From assembly GCF_018476905.1 (NCBI RefSeq), contig NZ_JAHCVK010000001.1, positions 620,001 through 684,000 on the forward strand: 64,000 nt of DNA, written 5' to 3'. This document shows positions 44,001 through 52,086 of this stretch, one piece after another. The position numbers and the translations under genes were made by a program. Numbering within the stretch: the first letter of the stretch is position 1; each line of letters begins with the position of its first letter. The notes beneath the pieces are model-generated. The model ran no database searches, was not told the DNA's origin, and worked only from the letters and a program-made list of their open reading frames with translations. Source of the DNA: Geomobilimonas luticola (GTDB lineage Bacteria; Desulfobacterota; Desulfuromonadia; Geobacterales; Geobacteraceae).

Positions 44001-45741
44001 CAGCTCGGTCCAGAACGCCACCGGCTCGGCGGTGGCCTCACCGACCACGTCGGCCGTCTGGGGGACGGCGGCACCCCTGAGCTGCGATACCTCCAACTGC
44101 CACGGCAATCCACCCGCCGGGGGTAAACACAGCATCCATGCCGCCTACTCCTATGCCTGTGCCACCTGCCATTCCGGCGCCGGCAACGAGACCGCCAAGC
44201 ATGCCGACTACAAGATCGACGTTGCATTCAGCGGTCTCGGCACTGGCGGAAGCTATACCCAGTCCGCCATCAACCCCCCGGGGAACGGCTTCGGCAGTTG
44301 CAGCACGATTTATTGCCACAGTTCGGGCCAGTCGGCCGACGGTCTCAGCGCCACGCCGGTCTACGCCGGTACGAATCCGGCCTGGGGCGGGACCGCAGCC
44401 TGCGGGAGCTGCCATGCAACGACGACGATGACGACCGGCAGCCATACCCAGCACCTGGCGCTTGACACCAACTGCGGCAACTGCCACACCGGCGCGAGCG
44501 CAGCAGCATACAGCGACGCGGCCCACGTCAACCAGCTGATCGACGTTGCCGGCAGCTACACCTTGGGGGGAACCCCCGGCAACGGGTACGGCACCTGTTC
44601 CACCGCCATCTGCCACGGCACAAACTCACCTGTCTGGGGTGCCAACACTACGAATGCCACCTGCACCAAGTGTCACGGCAAGCCGACAACCGTTGCCAAC
44701 TACAGCACCGCCAGGGCCTGGCAGGCAGCACCCGGCTACGGGACGACGGGCAAGGATGTGGCCGGTCAGACCGGCACCTTCACCAACGGTGTTTCCAACG
44801 ATCCCCAGGTCGGTGCCCACGATGCCCACCTCCGTACCTTCAACGGCTATAGCGACCGGCAGGTACTCTGTACCGACTGCCATGCGATACCGGCCAGCGG
44901 CACGCATGCCAACGGGGCTACCGACTTTGCCTGGAGCGATCTATCCAAGAACATCGGCACGACCGGCTCGGTCAGCAGCCGCGGCGCACTGGTGCCGACA
45001 TACGTCACCGGCACCTGTTCCACCAACTACTGCCATGGTGGCAAACTGGCTGGCGGTTCCGACACGACACCGGGCTGGACCGAAACGGGCTACCTGACCG
45101 CCTATGCCAAGAACGCTACTAACTGCGGCAAGTGCCACGGCGCGCCGCCGACCGCAGCCCCCTCGACATTCGCCCATACGGGCATTGCGATCGCCGACGA
45201 TTGTGCTGGCTGCCACAATCATAACGGTAGCGGTCCCACCCATATCGATGGTACCCTGTACGGTGCCGGCAACTGCGATTCCTGCCATGACTATGACACG
45301 GTCGGTGCTACCTATGCTGCCGGTAGATGGACCGGTGGCACCTGGGGCAAGAATTACCTGGACGGTACGGTACACGAAGGGTGGGGCGCCCACGCCAAGC
45401 ACATCAACTACATCAAGACGCGGCTTAGCATAGCCACGGCGCTCGATCCGGCCGGGCAGACATACGGCTTGGCCGGGACAAACCCGGAAAAGGTATGCGG
45501 TACCTGTCATTCCAATGATACGGGGAACCACTCCATGGGCGGCAGCACGGTACGCTCGATCAATTTCGGTGACGGAACCTTCAAGATGGGTGGAGCGGCT
45601 GCCGGTACCAGCCTGCTGTTCGGTACGACATTCCCGGCACAGAACCCGCTCTACAACGGTGTGAGTGGTACTCTTTCGTCCACGACAGCCAAGACATGTT
45701 CGAACCTCAGTTGTCACTATTTCACCACACCATCCTGGTAG
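41047..45741 (+). CDS. Giant multiheme c-type cytochrome with fibronectin-like repeats
   Basis: A 1564-residue exported protein: a hydrophobic signal (residues ~15-35), a ~190-residue beta-rich N-terminal domain, three or four fibronectin-III-like segments (~225-625; e.g. TSLTVNWTAPTGGAATYDVYR, and TISVSMPY/SISVTMPY pairs), then a heme region from residue ~657 to the end. I count 16 CXXCH, six CX4CH (e.g. CSNLYCH, CSTIYCH, CDTSNCH) and one CX3CH (CTVYCH). Alternating CX4CH and CXXCH is the Geobacter domain type seen in OmcX-like cytochromes. It is probably at the cell surface and involved in electron exchange with metals or solids; partners are unknown. It is cotranscribed with the next cytochrome. 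Confidence 0.92.
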   Translation: MGKTLKRKLRGMNLAAKIGLVVGMTLLTTLFMYGKWVDALNQSPNSSFETAGATADLAQNWTEGGTSSAGGTKTFQRNTTAGTGANGSYWYYGQWNGTANNQATNITLTSANITTPAYATNAILRGSYKRDYKAAVDSSSIALELWQGAALVSGSTTTLYTISNPGTGVTDAAWQGPVDTATSFPLAASTAYNVLVRWQCQTDNTEWGGGAVDAVYLNISPGNLAATANATTPKNADLTWLNQNPSTGSPALHATTPYKIYRDTTSNPGTRTFLANTTTLSYSDTATTGNTTYYYAVTNLDTNSFESPYSPEVALLTKPDVPGTPSYTSVADTSLTVNWTAPTGGAATYDVYRAPDNAGAPGAFALVGADVAALSYGDSGLAPTTKYWYRVVAKNVSGSGPNSADNSVTTATPVNNFTTPGVATASAASTTTISVSMPYGDDQNASNTYTVDYKLSSSGSWSNWVTNASHSASPYSTTVTSLTPGESYDVRMTYNDADGFSGANPQIQTVNGILLPGGGVNGTTAGTATAVQASSTSISVTMPYTDDINGNNTYLVEYQQGAGPFIVWPPNPQGHTASPFTTTITGLTVGQTYTVRVTYQDAEGIVGGTAVQTLAPVTLVSWTDSNLVHNSNRFPGTTKWGGSWGIPGGQYGAFDCKTCHIAGSSNIKRVRTSVTAPSGSFPGGAVVFNSMTSFGNDTGGHTASLHICEACHSQNKYHNFDTTNNTGGLAHENNSDCTTCHPHNAGFRAGCDVCHGNPPTTADNDGSTATGLAWKPAATGATSPGAHNMHAIARGMKCVTCHNGNTMPTVSNTIQMGFAMDKTNVPGFSGTKVGGSYDGFVPAAPYSFVSGDGGTTTVTQAGSNSCSNLYCHGGWTGSNGSITTPSWTGGATQAACGTCHGTTAATAPTAGSHGRHAANGAGQLALLCSSCHGTDPANNNHVNGRIYWNLATGDNRFGASATYKTFANSSTAALAPYGSCTVYCHSSVQNATGSAVASPTTSAVWGTAAPLSCDTSNCHGNPPAGGKHSIHAAYSYACATCHSGAGNETAKHADYKIDVAFSGLGTGGSYTQSAINPPGNGFGSCSTIYCHSSGQSADGLSATPVYAGTNPAWGGTAACGSCHATTTMTTGSHTQHLALDTNCGNCHTGASAAAYSDAAHVNQLIDVAGSYTLGGTPGNGYGTCSTAICHGTNSPVWGANTTNATCTKCHGKPTTVANYSTARAWQAAPGYGTTGKDVAGQTGTFTNGVSNDPQVGAHDAHLRTFNGYSDRQVLCTDCHAIPASGTHANGATDFAWSDLSKNIGTTGSVSSRGALVPTYVTGTCSTNYCHGGKLAGGSDTTPGWTETGYLTAYAKNATNCGKCHGAPPTAAPSTFAHTGIAIADDCAGCHNHNGSGPTHIDGTLYGAGNCDSCHDYDTVGATYAAGRWTGGTWGKNYLDGTVHEGWGAHAKHINYIKTRLSIATALDPAGQTYGLAGTNPEKVCGTCHSNDTGNHSMGGSTVRSINFGDGTFKMGGAAAGTSLLFGTTFPAQNPLYNGVSGTLSSTTAKTCSNLSCHYFTTPSW

Positions 45742-45769
45742 CCGCGTAAATCAGGGGAGGAATATAGTA

Positions 45770-48700
45770 ATGGGAAAATTCATTCAAACCAGACCGGTGC
45801 TGACCCTTGCGCTGCTTGTCTCTATATCCATGGGCCAGGGGCTGTTCCGGCCGGTTGAATCACTTGCTTCGGGAACCATCACCACCTGCAGCGGCTGCCA
45901 CGAAAATCCACCGGTTGACGGGACGGCACGCAATACTCCCGCGGGCCGCTTCCAGGGCTCCCACACTACCCATACGGGTACGGCGGCAGGTCAGTACGGG
46001 TTTCTCTGCACCAGGTGCCATGCCAATAACGGTACCAACTACGCCCATGCCGACGGGATCATCCAGATCAACAGCCCGCTCAACGGCGAGGGGGCCGGCA
46101 GGGTCTACAGCCGCACCAATCCTCCGGCAGCCAACACCTTTACCCCGGGAACCTGCTCCACCTATTGCCACAGCGACGGCAAGGCAACCCCAACTACCTA
46201 CGCCACACCGACCTGGGGAACGGCGGCATCGGGCAATTGCGGTACCTGCCACCGGGTGCAGAACACCCTGGCGAACATGCAGGCCGCAGGGTCTCCCTCG
46301 GCCCTGTCATCTGCCCACTACGAGCATCTGGCAACCGACCGCTACGGCCTGAACGCCGCCTACAACTGCGGCGCCTGCCATGCCGAAACCGCCAGCGACA
46401 ATACGACCCTTATCGTCGCCGGTGCCGGCTCGAAGCACGTAAACAGCGCCCGGGACTGGAAGTTCGGCACCTTTGCCGGGCTCAACCAGAGCGGCGGCAC
46501 CTACACCACGAGCTGCTCCTCCACCTACTGCCACAGCAAGGGGCGCTCCACCACCGCTCCTTTCACCGCTCCGATGACGAGCATTACGTGGGCATCGGGC
46601 TACAACTCCGCCACCTGCGTAACCTGCCATGGGGGGAACGACACGACGGCCAACGTCACCGCAAACGGCCCCTTCGACAGCCATGTCGACCACATCGCCA
46701 CCGACCAGTACAACTTTAAGTGCGATGAATGCCACGCGGAAACCGTGGCCAACGACAGCAGCACGACCATCAACGCCACTACTGGCTATACCAAACATGT
46801 CAACGGCGCCAAGGACTACAAGTTCTCCGCCACCATCAAAGCAACGGCTATCAGCCAGGCGACGGGAACATACACAACCGGCACCTGTGCCAATCTTTAC
46901 TGCCATTCCATGGGAACCCGGAGAACTGCTGATCCCACAACCTATCCCTACACCGGTGCCGGCATCGCGCCGGTAACGGCACCAGGGTGGACCGCTACCC
47001 TCGCCTGCAACGGCTGCCATGGCGACAGCGGCAGTACGACGGGTCGTCCTTCCTATACCAACGGTACTCCCAAGGCCAACAGCCACGTGGCACATGGCTC
47101 GCTCACCTGCGAGAAGTGCCATTACACCACCACTGCCACCGGCACCACCATCGCTGCCACCGGGTTCGCCAGCCATGTTGACACGACCTACGACGTGAAC
47201 AACCAGGCAGGGACCATTACCTATACGGCCGGCACAGTCGCGGCAACTGGCATACCCGCCGGCGGGACCTGTGCCGGTACCTTCGGCTGCCACGGGGGCG
47301 CTACCTGGGGGGGAGCTTCCATGTCGTGCGTCTCCTGCCATAACGCCCCCCTCGGCAACCGGCGGCAGGTCACCGCGACCGGCACCGCCCCCGACGGAAC
47401 GGGAGGGACGACCGGCGGCGACTTTATCCGGGCCTCCCGCCATGTAAGCAACGGCACTACCACTCAGATCGTCAAACAGTGGGACTGTATCGTCTGCCAC
47501 CTGGAGGGAGATACGGCTACCGGCAAGACGAGCGGTCAGCACGCCGGAACCCCCAACAGCAACGCCGACGTCAACCTGCGCAATGTGGACAACTACACCA
47601 CCGGCTGGATATGGAACCGGCTGACCATCGGTGGCCTGTCGGCGGCCAACCAACAAATCATGCGCAATGATATGGACCGTTTTTGCGTAAGCTGCCACGA
47701 TTCCGACACCTCCTCGAACAACACCGTGGTCCTGCTGACCAATGCCGCCGGCAGCAACACCACCAACTGGAACTTCACCGGTGTGACCAACTACTATGCC
47801 GTCTCAGACAACGATGCGGATACCACCTATGACCGAACGACTACGGCTGCTGCCACTATGACGGTAAACATGGACGACCTCTCCAAGTGGAAGGGGATGA
47901 CGTGGAACATCACGTCGGTGACCGTCAAGGCCCTGGTCCGTTCCGAAGCCACCACGGCAACCGCCAAACTCGCACTCAAGTCGGGGGCGACCACATACAA
48001 GTCGGCGTCTGCTGTGGCAATCAATACAACGTACGCCACCATTTCAAATACATGGGCTACAAACCCCAACGGTAACGTGGCTTGGACCGTTGACGCCATC
48101 AACGCACTGGAGGCAGGGGTGGAAGCTACAACCATTTCCACGGCCACCCGCGTCACCCAGGTCTGGATTGAACTGGACGTCACCAACACCAACCGTGACA
48201 TCGGCGCAGGAAGCAACAAGCTCACGTGGGGACCGAATAAGGGTGGCGCATCCACCATCGCCGTGAACGCCACCAACAACGGCATGCTTACCTCTACACC
48301 GGGGACCAAGGTTGCTCGGGCCATGACTCCGTTCAATACCTCCGACACCCAGCAGAATGCCAAAGAGGCCTCGGTTGCCCTCAAGACCTACCGCAACGGT
48401 CGAGGGGTAACCGACGTACGGGGCGCCTTTAACTACCAGGGTTTGCGCGGCAAGAGCTGGGCCAGTCATCACAATCTGAGCATCTTCCAGAAGCGCTACT
48501 CGTCGGCTGGTACGTACATCGGCAGCGGTGGATGGAACGCCATTAATACCAAGGATGGTCAGGCCTTGCAGACTGCCCAGGAGACCACCAGCCTCCACTG
48601 TTCCGACTGTCACCTGAACGAGGTCAATGCCCACGGCTCGCAGAACAGCTTCTATATGCTGCAGAACTCCAGCGGGAACGATGCGGCGTTTACAAATATC

Positions 48701-49216
48701 GCCTCTACCAGTACCACTGACAACTGTGCCCGCTGCCATGCGGCTGCGGCCTATAATGCGGCCTCCACATCCGGCCATTCCAACGCCCATAACGACGCCT
48801 GCTCGTCCGGATGGTTGGCTACCAAGGGGATAGCCTCCATGGGGAGCACCACCAACGTCGTGTTTGCCGAGACGGGCACCACCGAGCTGTTCTGTGTCGG
48901 CTGTCATGGCGGCTACCAGCTGGGTGGCATCCACGGCGTGAACAACTTCTACAATCCTTACAAGCAGGCGGGCTGGAAATCACGCACCTACCGGTTCATG
49001 GGAACCGGCGGTTCCATGCGCTGGTATTCACCGATCTCCAATAACCTCCCGGCTACGGCCGATCCGGACGTGGAATGGGAGCAGATGGACCAGAGCATTG
49101 GCTGCTATACCATCTCAAGCACGGATGCTGTCACCTTTGGTGCCTGCGACCATCATAATGCCGGACGTTCGACAACCACCAAGGCCCCCAACAATGCCCG
49201 GCCACTGACCTATTGA
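45770..49216 (+). CDS. Second large multiheme c-type cytochrome
   Basis: A 1148-residue exported cytochrome; signal peptide ends near VESLAS. I count 14 CXXCH, two CX4CH (CSSTYCH, CANLYCH), one CX3CH (CSTYCH) and one CX5CH (CAGTFGCH). Residues ~700-860 form a heme-free beta-rich insert (TMTVNMDDLSKWKGMTWNIT, VTQVWIELDVTN) before the last three hemes. ATG 45770 follows GGGGAGG by 9 bp. It starts 28 bp after the giant cytochrome and ends at a terminator. It is likely a redox partner of that protein. Confidence 0.92.
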   Translation: MGKFIQTRPVLTLALLVSISMGQGLFRPVESLASGTITTCSGCHENPPVDGTARNTPAGRFQGSHTTHTGTAAGQYGFLCTRCHANNGTNYAHADGIIQINSPLNGEGAGRVYSRTNPPAANTFTPGTCSTYCHSDGKATPTTYATPTWGTAASGNCGTCHRVQNTLANMQAAGSPSALSSAHYEHLATDRYGLNAAYNCGACHAETASDNTTLIVAGAGSKHVNSARDWKFGTFAGLNQSGGTYTTSCSSTYCHSKGRSTTAPFTAPMTSITWASGYNSATCVTCHGGNDTTANVTANGPFDSHVDHIATDQYNFKCDECHAETVANDSSTTINATTGYTKHVNGAKDYKFSATIKATAISQATGTYTTGTCANLYCHSMGTRRTADPTTYPYTGAGIAPVTAPGWTATLACNGCHGDSGSTTGRPSYTNGTPKANSHVAHGSLTCEKCHYTTTATGTTIAATGFASHVDTTYDVNNQAGTITYTAGTVAATGIPAGGTCAGTFGCHGGATWGGASMSCVSCHNAPLGNRRQVTATGTAPDGTGGTTGGDFIRASRHVSNGTTTQIVKQWDCIVCHLEGDTATGKTSGQHAGTPNSNADVNLRNVDNYTTGWIWNRLTIGGLSAANQQIMRNDMDRFCVSCHDSDTSSNNTVVLLTNAAGSNTTNWNFTGVTNYYAVSDNDADTTYDRTTTAAATMTVNMDDLSKWKGMTWNITSVTVKALVRSEATTATAKLALKSGATTYKSASAVAINTTYATISNTWATNPNGNVAWTVDAINALEAGVEATTISTATRVTQVWIELDVTNTNRDIGAGSNKLTWGPNKGGASTIAVNATNNGMLTSTPGTKVARAMTPFNTSDTQQNAKEASVALKTYRNGRGVTDVRGAFNYQGLRGKSWASHHNLSIFQKRYSSAGTYIGSGGWNAINTKDGQALQTAQETTSLHCSDCHLNEVNAHGSQNSFYMLQNSSGNDAAFTNIASTSTTDNCARCHAAAAYNAASTSGHSNAHNDACSSGWLATKGIASMGSTTNVVFAETGTTELFCVGCHGGYQLGGIHGVNNFYNPYKQAGWKSRTYRFMGTGGSMRWYSPISNNLPATADPDVEWEQMDQSIGCYTISSTDAVTFGACDHHNAGRSTTTKAPNNARPLTY

Positions 49217-49240
49217 TACCGGCAAGGTATCTGCCCACAA

Positions 49241-49270
49241 CGGGGCATGCTTCGGCATGCTCCGTTTTTT
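49241..49270 (+). terminator. Rho-independent terminator after the cytochrome pair
   Basis: CGGGGCATGC-TTCG-GCATGCTCCG stem followed by TTTTTTT. It would reduce expression of the downstream maturation genes relative to the cytochromes. Confidence 0.88.
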
Positions 49271-49287
49271 TCTGGAAGAACGTCAGG

Positions 49288-50613
49288 ATGTCAGCTATGG
49301 TACGGACCATGAAACTACGACATCACATGAGATGGGCGATAGCATATGCCTGTATTGGCACGCTGCTGTTTCTGCTGCAGGCGGCACCTGCCTTTTGCTC
49401 CGGGCGGTTTGAAGGGCGTCTGCTGAGTTACGCCCAAGGATTCCTGTTGATCCGCGACGGCAACACGGACCGGGTTGTGCGGGCTCTCCAGGGTACGTCA
49501 CTGAAGAACTTCACGGAACTTTCCGATTTGCGCGACGGGGACCTCATTACGGTTTCATTTGAGTCCACCAGTCAGGGGGTGGTCCCGGCTGTATCGCTGG
49601 AACGTGTGCTTGAAAGGGAGGCAGCGGGAATCCCTGCCGTTACGAGTCGCGAACTCTTCGAATTCATGGACCACCGGGTTCCCTACATGCTTATCGATCT
49701 GCGGGAACGGAATAAGTTCACCGTTTCGCACATTCCCACGGCGGTTTGGGTGGCGGATGGGGGAACTCCGTTGACCCTGACGAACGGTGCCGGGGAGATG
49801 CCGATCATCCTGTATGGGGCAGATTTGCGCGATGACCGTGTGGCACGGGTAGCTGCAAAGTTCATGCAGGGAGGGAACAGAGGGGTCAAGGTGCTGTCCG
49901 GGGGGCTGGAGCGCTGGCAGTACGACGGTTATCCCGTGGCAACGACCATGGAAAACCTCAAGCGCATGGAGCAGCGTAAAGAGCCGGTGGTATTCATCGA
50001 CTGCCGCCCCCCGGCTGTGGCAGGGGAGGGGTCAATACCGGGGGCAATGAACGTGCCGCCGGGGAAGTTGAGTGGTGATCTGCTTGTTCGGGGCGATGGG
50101 GGATACCCCCTTGTCTTCTTCGGAAGCGATATGGATGACGGTTCCTCCTGGTTCCAGGCCATGATTGCCTCCATGATCGGTTACACACGGCGCTTCGACG
50201 CACCGGTCATGATCCTCGAAGGGGGACTCGCGGCGTGGCGCGCGGCAGGCAAGCGTGTGCAGCGGGGGGAGTTGTCCCGCTCCCTTGAAGCAATGCCGCG
50301 CCCCCCGGCCCCCGCTGCTGTCGCTCCCGGCGAGTTCAGGGAGGAATGGGGCAGGCGGGACAGTGGCATCCTCCTGTTGGATGTGCGCAATCACGACGAA
50401 CTGCCGGCGAGGATGCCTTCCCGTGTTGCGATTATGCCTCTCAGCCAGCTTCCGGAGCGGCTTCACGATCTCCCCAATGACAAACAGATTTTCGTCTATT
50501 GCAAGACCGGGCGACGGGCCAGAATTGCCTGGCACATCCTCACGGCGAACGGATTTCAGGCCAGGTACTACAACCATCCCGTAACCAACCGGCAGGATGG
50601 TTCCCTTGAATAG
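49288..50613 (+). CDS. Exported triple rhodanese-domain protein
   Basis: About 441 residues with an N-terminal hydrophobic signal (IGTLLFLLQAAPAFCSG). A ~70-residue beta domain is followed by three rhodanese modules: ~residues 120-215 (LIDLRERNKFTVSHIP), ~220-330 (FIDCRPPAVAGEGSIPGAMNVPPG) and ~350-430 (LLDVRNHDELPARM). Only the last has an active-site loop with cysteine (VYCKTGRRA); the first two have YGADLRDD and FGSDMDDG instead. A periplasmic sulfurtransferase or thiol-binding scaffold beside multiheme cytochromes could deal with the many CXXCH cysteines. Several Mets near the start leave the exact N-terminus open. Confidence 0.82.
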   Translation: MSAMVRTMKLRHHMRWAIAYACIGTLLFLLQAAPAFCSGRFEGRLLSYAQGFLLIRDGNTDRVVRALQGTSLKNFTELSDLRDGDLITVSFESTSQGVVPAVSLERVLEREAAGIPAVTSRELFEFMDHRVPYMLIDLRERNKFTVSHIPTAVWVADGGTPLTLTNGAGEMPIILYGADLRDDRVARVAAKFMQGGNRGVKVLSGGLERWQYDGYPVATTMENLKRMEQRKEPVVFIDCRPPAVAGEGSIPGAMNVPPGKLSGDLLVRGDGGYPLVFFGSDMDDGSSWFQAMIASMIGYTRRFDAPVMILEGGLAAWRAAGKRVQRGELSRSLEAMPRPPAPAAVAPGEFREEWGRRDSGILLLDVRNHDELPARMPSRVAIMPLSQLPERLHDLPNDKQIFVYCKTGRRARIAWHILTANGFQARYYNHPVTNRQDGSLE

Positions 50614-51142
50614 CGCCAACCCCAAGCCCATTCTCTGTCTGCTCATATCAGTGATGCTCTTCAGCTTCCTCGGCATGGCAATCGACCGACCGCTTTTCCC
50701 CTTTATCGTGAGAGGAGAACGGTCCGAGCGGGTGGAGATTACCGAAGCCATCAACCTGTACAACAAGATCCTCACGGACATCTACGTTTCCGACGGCGTT
50801 CCCAAACTGCTCAACGAATTGCCGGCAACGAAGCAGGTGAGGCATGGCTTGTTCCGGGACATTGGCCACTTGCAGGCCCTTGACAGAATACTGATTTGCG
50901 ACAACGCCTCAATGGCGGTTGCGCATATCGACTGGCGCTCTCCCCGCTCGGTCGATGTGGTGGTCTACGAGGAATGGAACTATGCGTACCGGCGGCGCGG
51001 GGATCGCGCATTGACAGCTCCCGTCAAGGGGCTGGGTATAGGTATCCGGTACCACTTGGTACGGACCCGGAACCGCTGGATCGTGAGCGGCTGGGAACCT
51101 TATGATGTCAGGCCCGCAAATGCGAAGGAGTTCAAGTACTGA
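50597..51142 (+). CDS. Exported protein of unknown function in cytochrome cluster
   Basis: A 181-residue protein with an N-terminal hydrophobic anchor (PILCLLISVMLFSFLGMAI). The rest includes ITEAINLYNKILTDIYVSDGVPKLLNELPATKQVRHGLFRDIGHLQ and VVVYEEWNYAYRRRGDRALTAPVKGLGIGIRYHLVR. It overlaps the rhodanese gene by 17 bp and is followed 2 bp later by a ResB-like gene, so it is part of the same translationally linked unit. No family recognised. Confidence 0.65.
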   Translation: MVPLNSANPKPILCLLISVMLFSFLGMAIDRPLFPFIVRGERSERVEITEAINLYNKILTDIYVSDGVPKLLNELPATKQVRHGLFRDIGHLQALDRILICDNASMAVAHIDWRSPRSVDVVVYEEWNYAYRRRGDRALTAPVKGLGIGIRYHLVRTRNRWIVSGWEPYDVRPANAKEFKY

Positions 51143-51144
51143 GC

Positions 51145-52086
51145 ATGGACCGATTTTATCGTTTTTTCAGCCCATTGCTGATCGCCTGCCTTGCGTTCCC
51201 CATGGTACTCTGGGCAGGACTGGTCGTACTTGTCCGCAGGCAGCAGATAACCGTTGCCTTCGACAGCACTACCTGCAGGATTTTTGGTATCCTGCTGGCA
51301 GCAGTCCTTCTGATGAGGGTGATCGGCTTATTCTGGCAACGCTCGTTTCCCCTGGCACTGGTTACGGCAGGAACTCTTGTTTTTCTGGTACAGGGGGGGG
51401 TGAACTACGGTTTCCGCTATACCGCCACTGCCGCCTTGGGCGAAGAGGAGTACCTCTCCTCTTTCCATAAGGTCAGTGCAGGGCCTTGGGCGCAACGTCC
51501 GACCTTCCAGCTGATGGCGCGCGGGATCAAGGCGTATCCGGGGAAGGTGTCACTGTTGTTGGATGGCTATGAACATACGGTTGAACCGAACACGCCGTTA
51601 CATTGGCATGGATTGACGTTTAAGCTCGAGCGGGTTGATCAGGCTCCGCTCATGGTTTTGCGAAACGGTCGCGACAAGGTGATGGATGGTGCTTATATCA
51701 AGCTTCTGACCGACAGCCCTGATACCAGCTACTTCCAGTTTGCTGAGTTACCTCACCGGTTTTATGCCACGTGGGAAGGTGATTCCCACATAACGTGGCG
51801 TCAGGAGTCGGGAGAATGGGTGCAAAAAGAGATGCCGACTGCCGGAGGAGCCCGGGCTCACGATAAACTCCGTCTTGCCGTCGTGCGGGGCAAACTGCCG
51901 ATTGCGGAATCCACTCTTATCAAGGATGGTCGGTTGTCCTTTGAGGGGTACTCCCTTGCCTTTGAAAATACTGCGCCGTGGGTTCTTATTACCATCAGCA
52001 GGCACCTGCCGTTATGGGGGCTGTATGCGGGTCTGATATTCTGGGGGGCTGGAGGGTACTTGCTGGTCAGGAGCCGTCGGTCATGA
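51145..52086 (+). CDS. ResB-like membrane protein
   Basis: A 313-residue membrane protein with helices at ~8-30, ~45-65, ~70-85 and ~285-305, and a periplasmic beta-rich region. The segment HWHGLTFKLERVDQAPLMVLRNGRDKVMDGAYIKLL parallels APLMVIYDPTGREVDGAYVKLK in the next gene, marking it as a related ResB-type domain. ResB (CcsB) presents heme or reduced apocytochrome to CcsA in system II maturation. The ATGA overlap with the next gene indicates coupling. Confidence 0.7.
   Translation: MDRFYRFFSPLLIACLAFPMVLWAGLVVLVRRQQITVAFDSTTCRIFGILLAAVLLMRVIGLFWQRSFPLALVTAGTLVFLVQGGVNYGFRYTATAALGEEEYLSSFHKVSAGPWAQRPTFQLMARGIKAYPGKVSLLLDGYEHTVEPNTPLHWHGLTFKLERVDQAPLMVLRNGRDKVMDGAYIKLLTDSPDTSYFQFAELPHRFYATWEGDSHITWRQESGEWVQKEMPTAGGARAHDKLRLAVVRGKLPIAESTLIKDGRLSFEGYSLAFENTAPWVLITISRHLPLWGLYAGLIFWGAGGYLLVRSRRS

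Noticed and set aside
43156-47698. Several long minus-strand frames opposite the cytochromes
   Set aside because: They mirror the CXXCH-encoding repeats and have biased Gly/Val/Arg composition.
41700-49200. Internal DNA repeats in the cytochrome genes as a possible CRISPR or tandem repeat array
   Set aside because: The recurrence comes from CXXCH and Thr/Gly-rich coding; unit lengths and spacers vary and the frame stays open.
48950-49216. Additional heme motif at the end of the second cytochrome (GACDHHN)
   Set aside because: It lacks the second cysteine of CXXCH.
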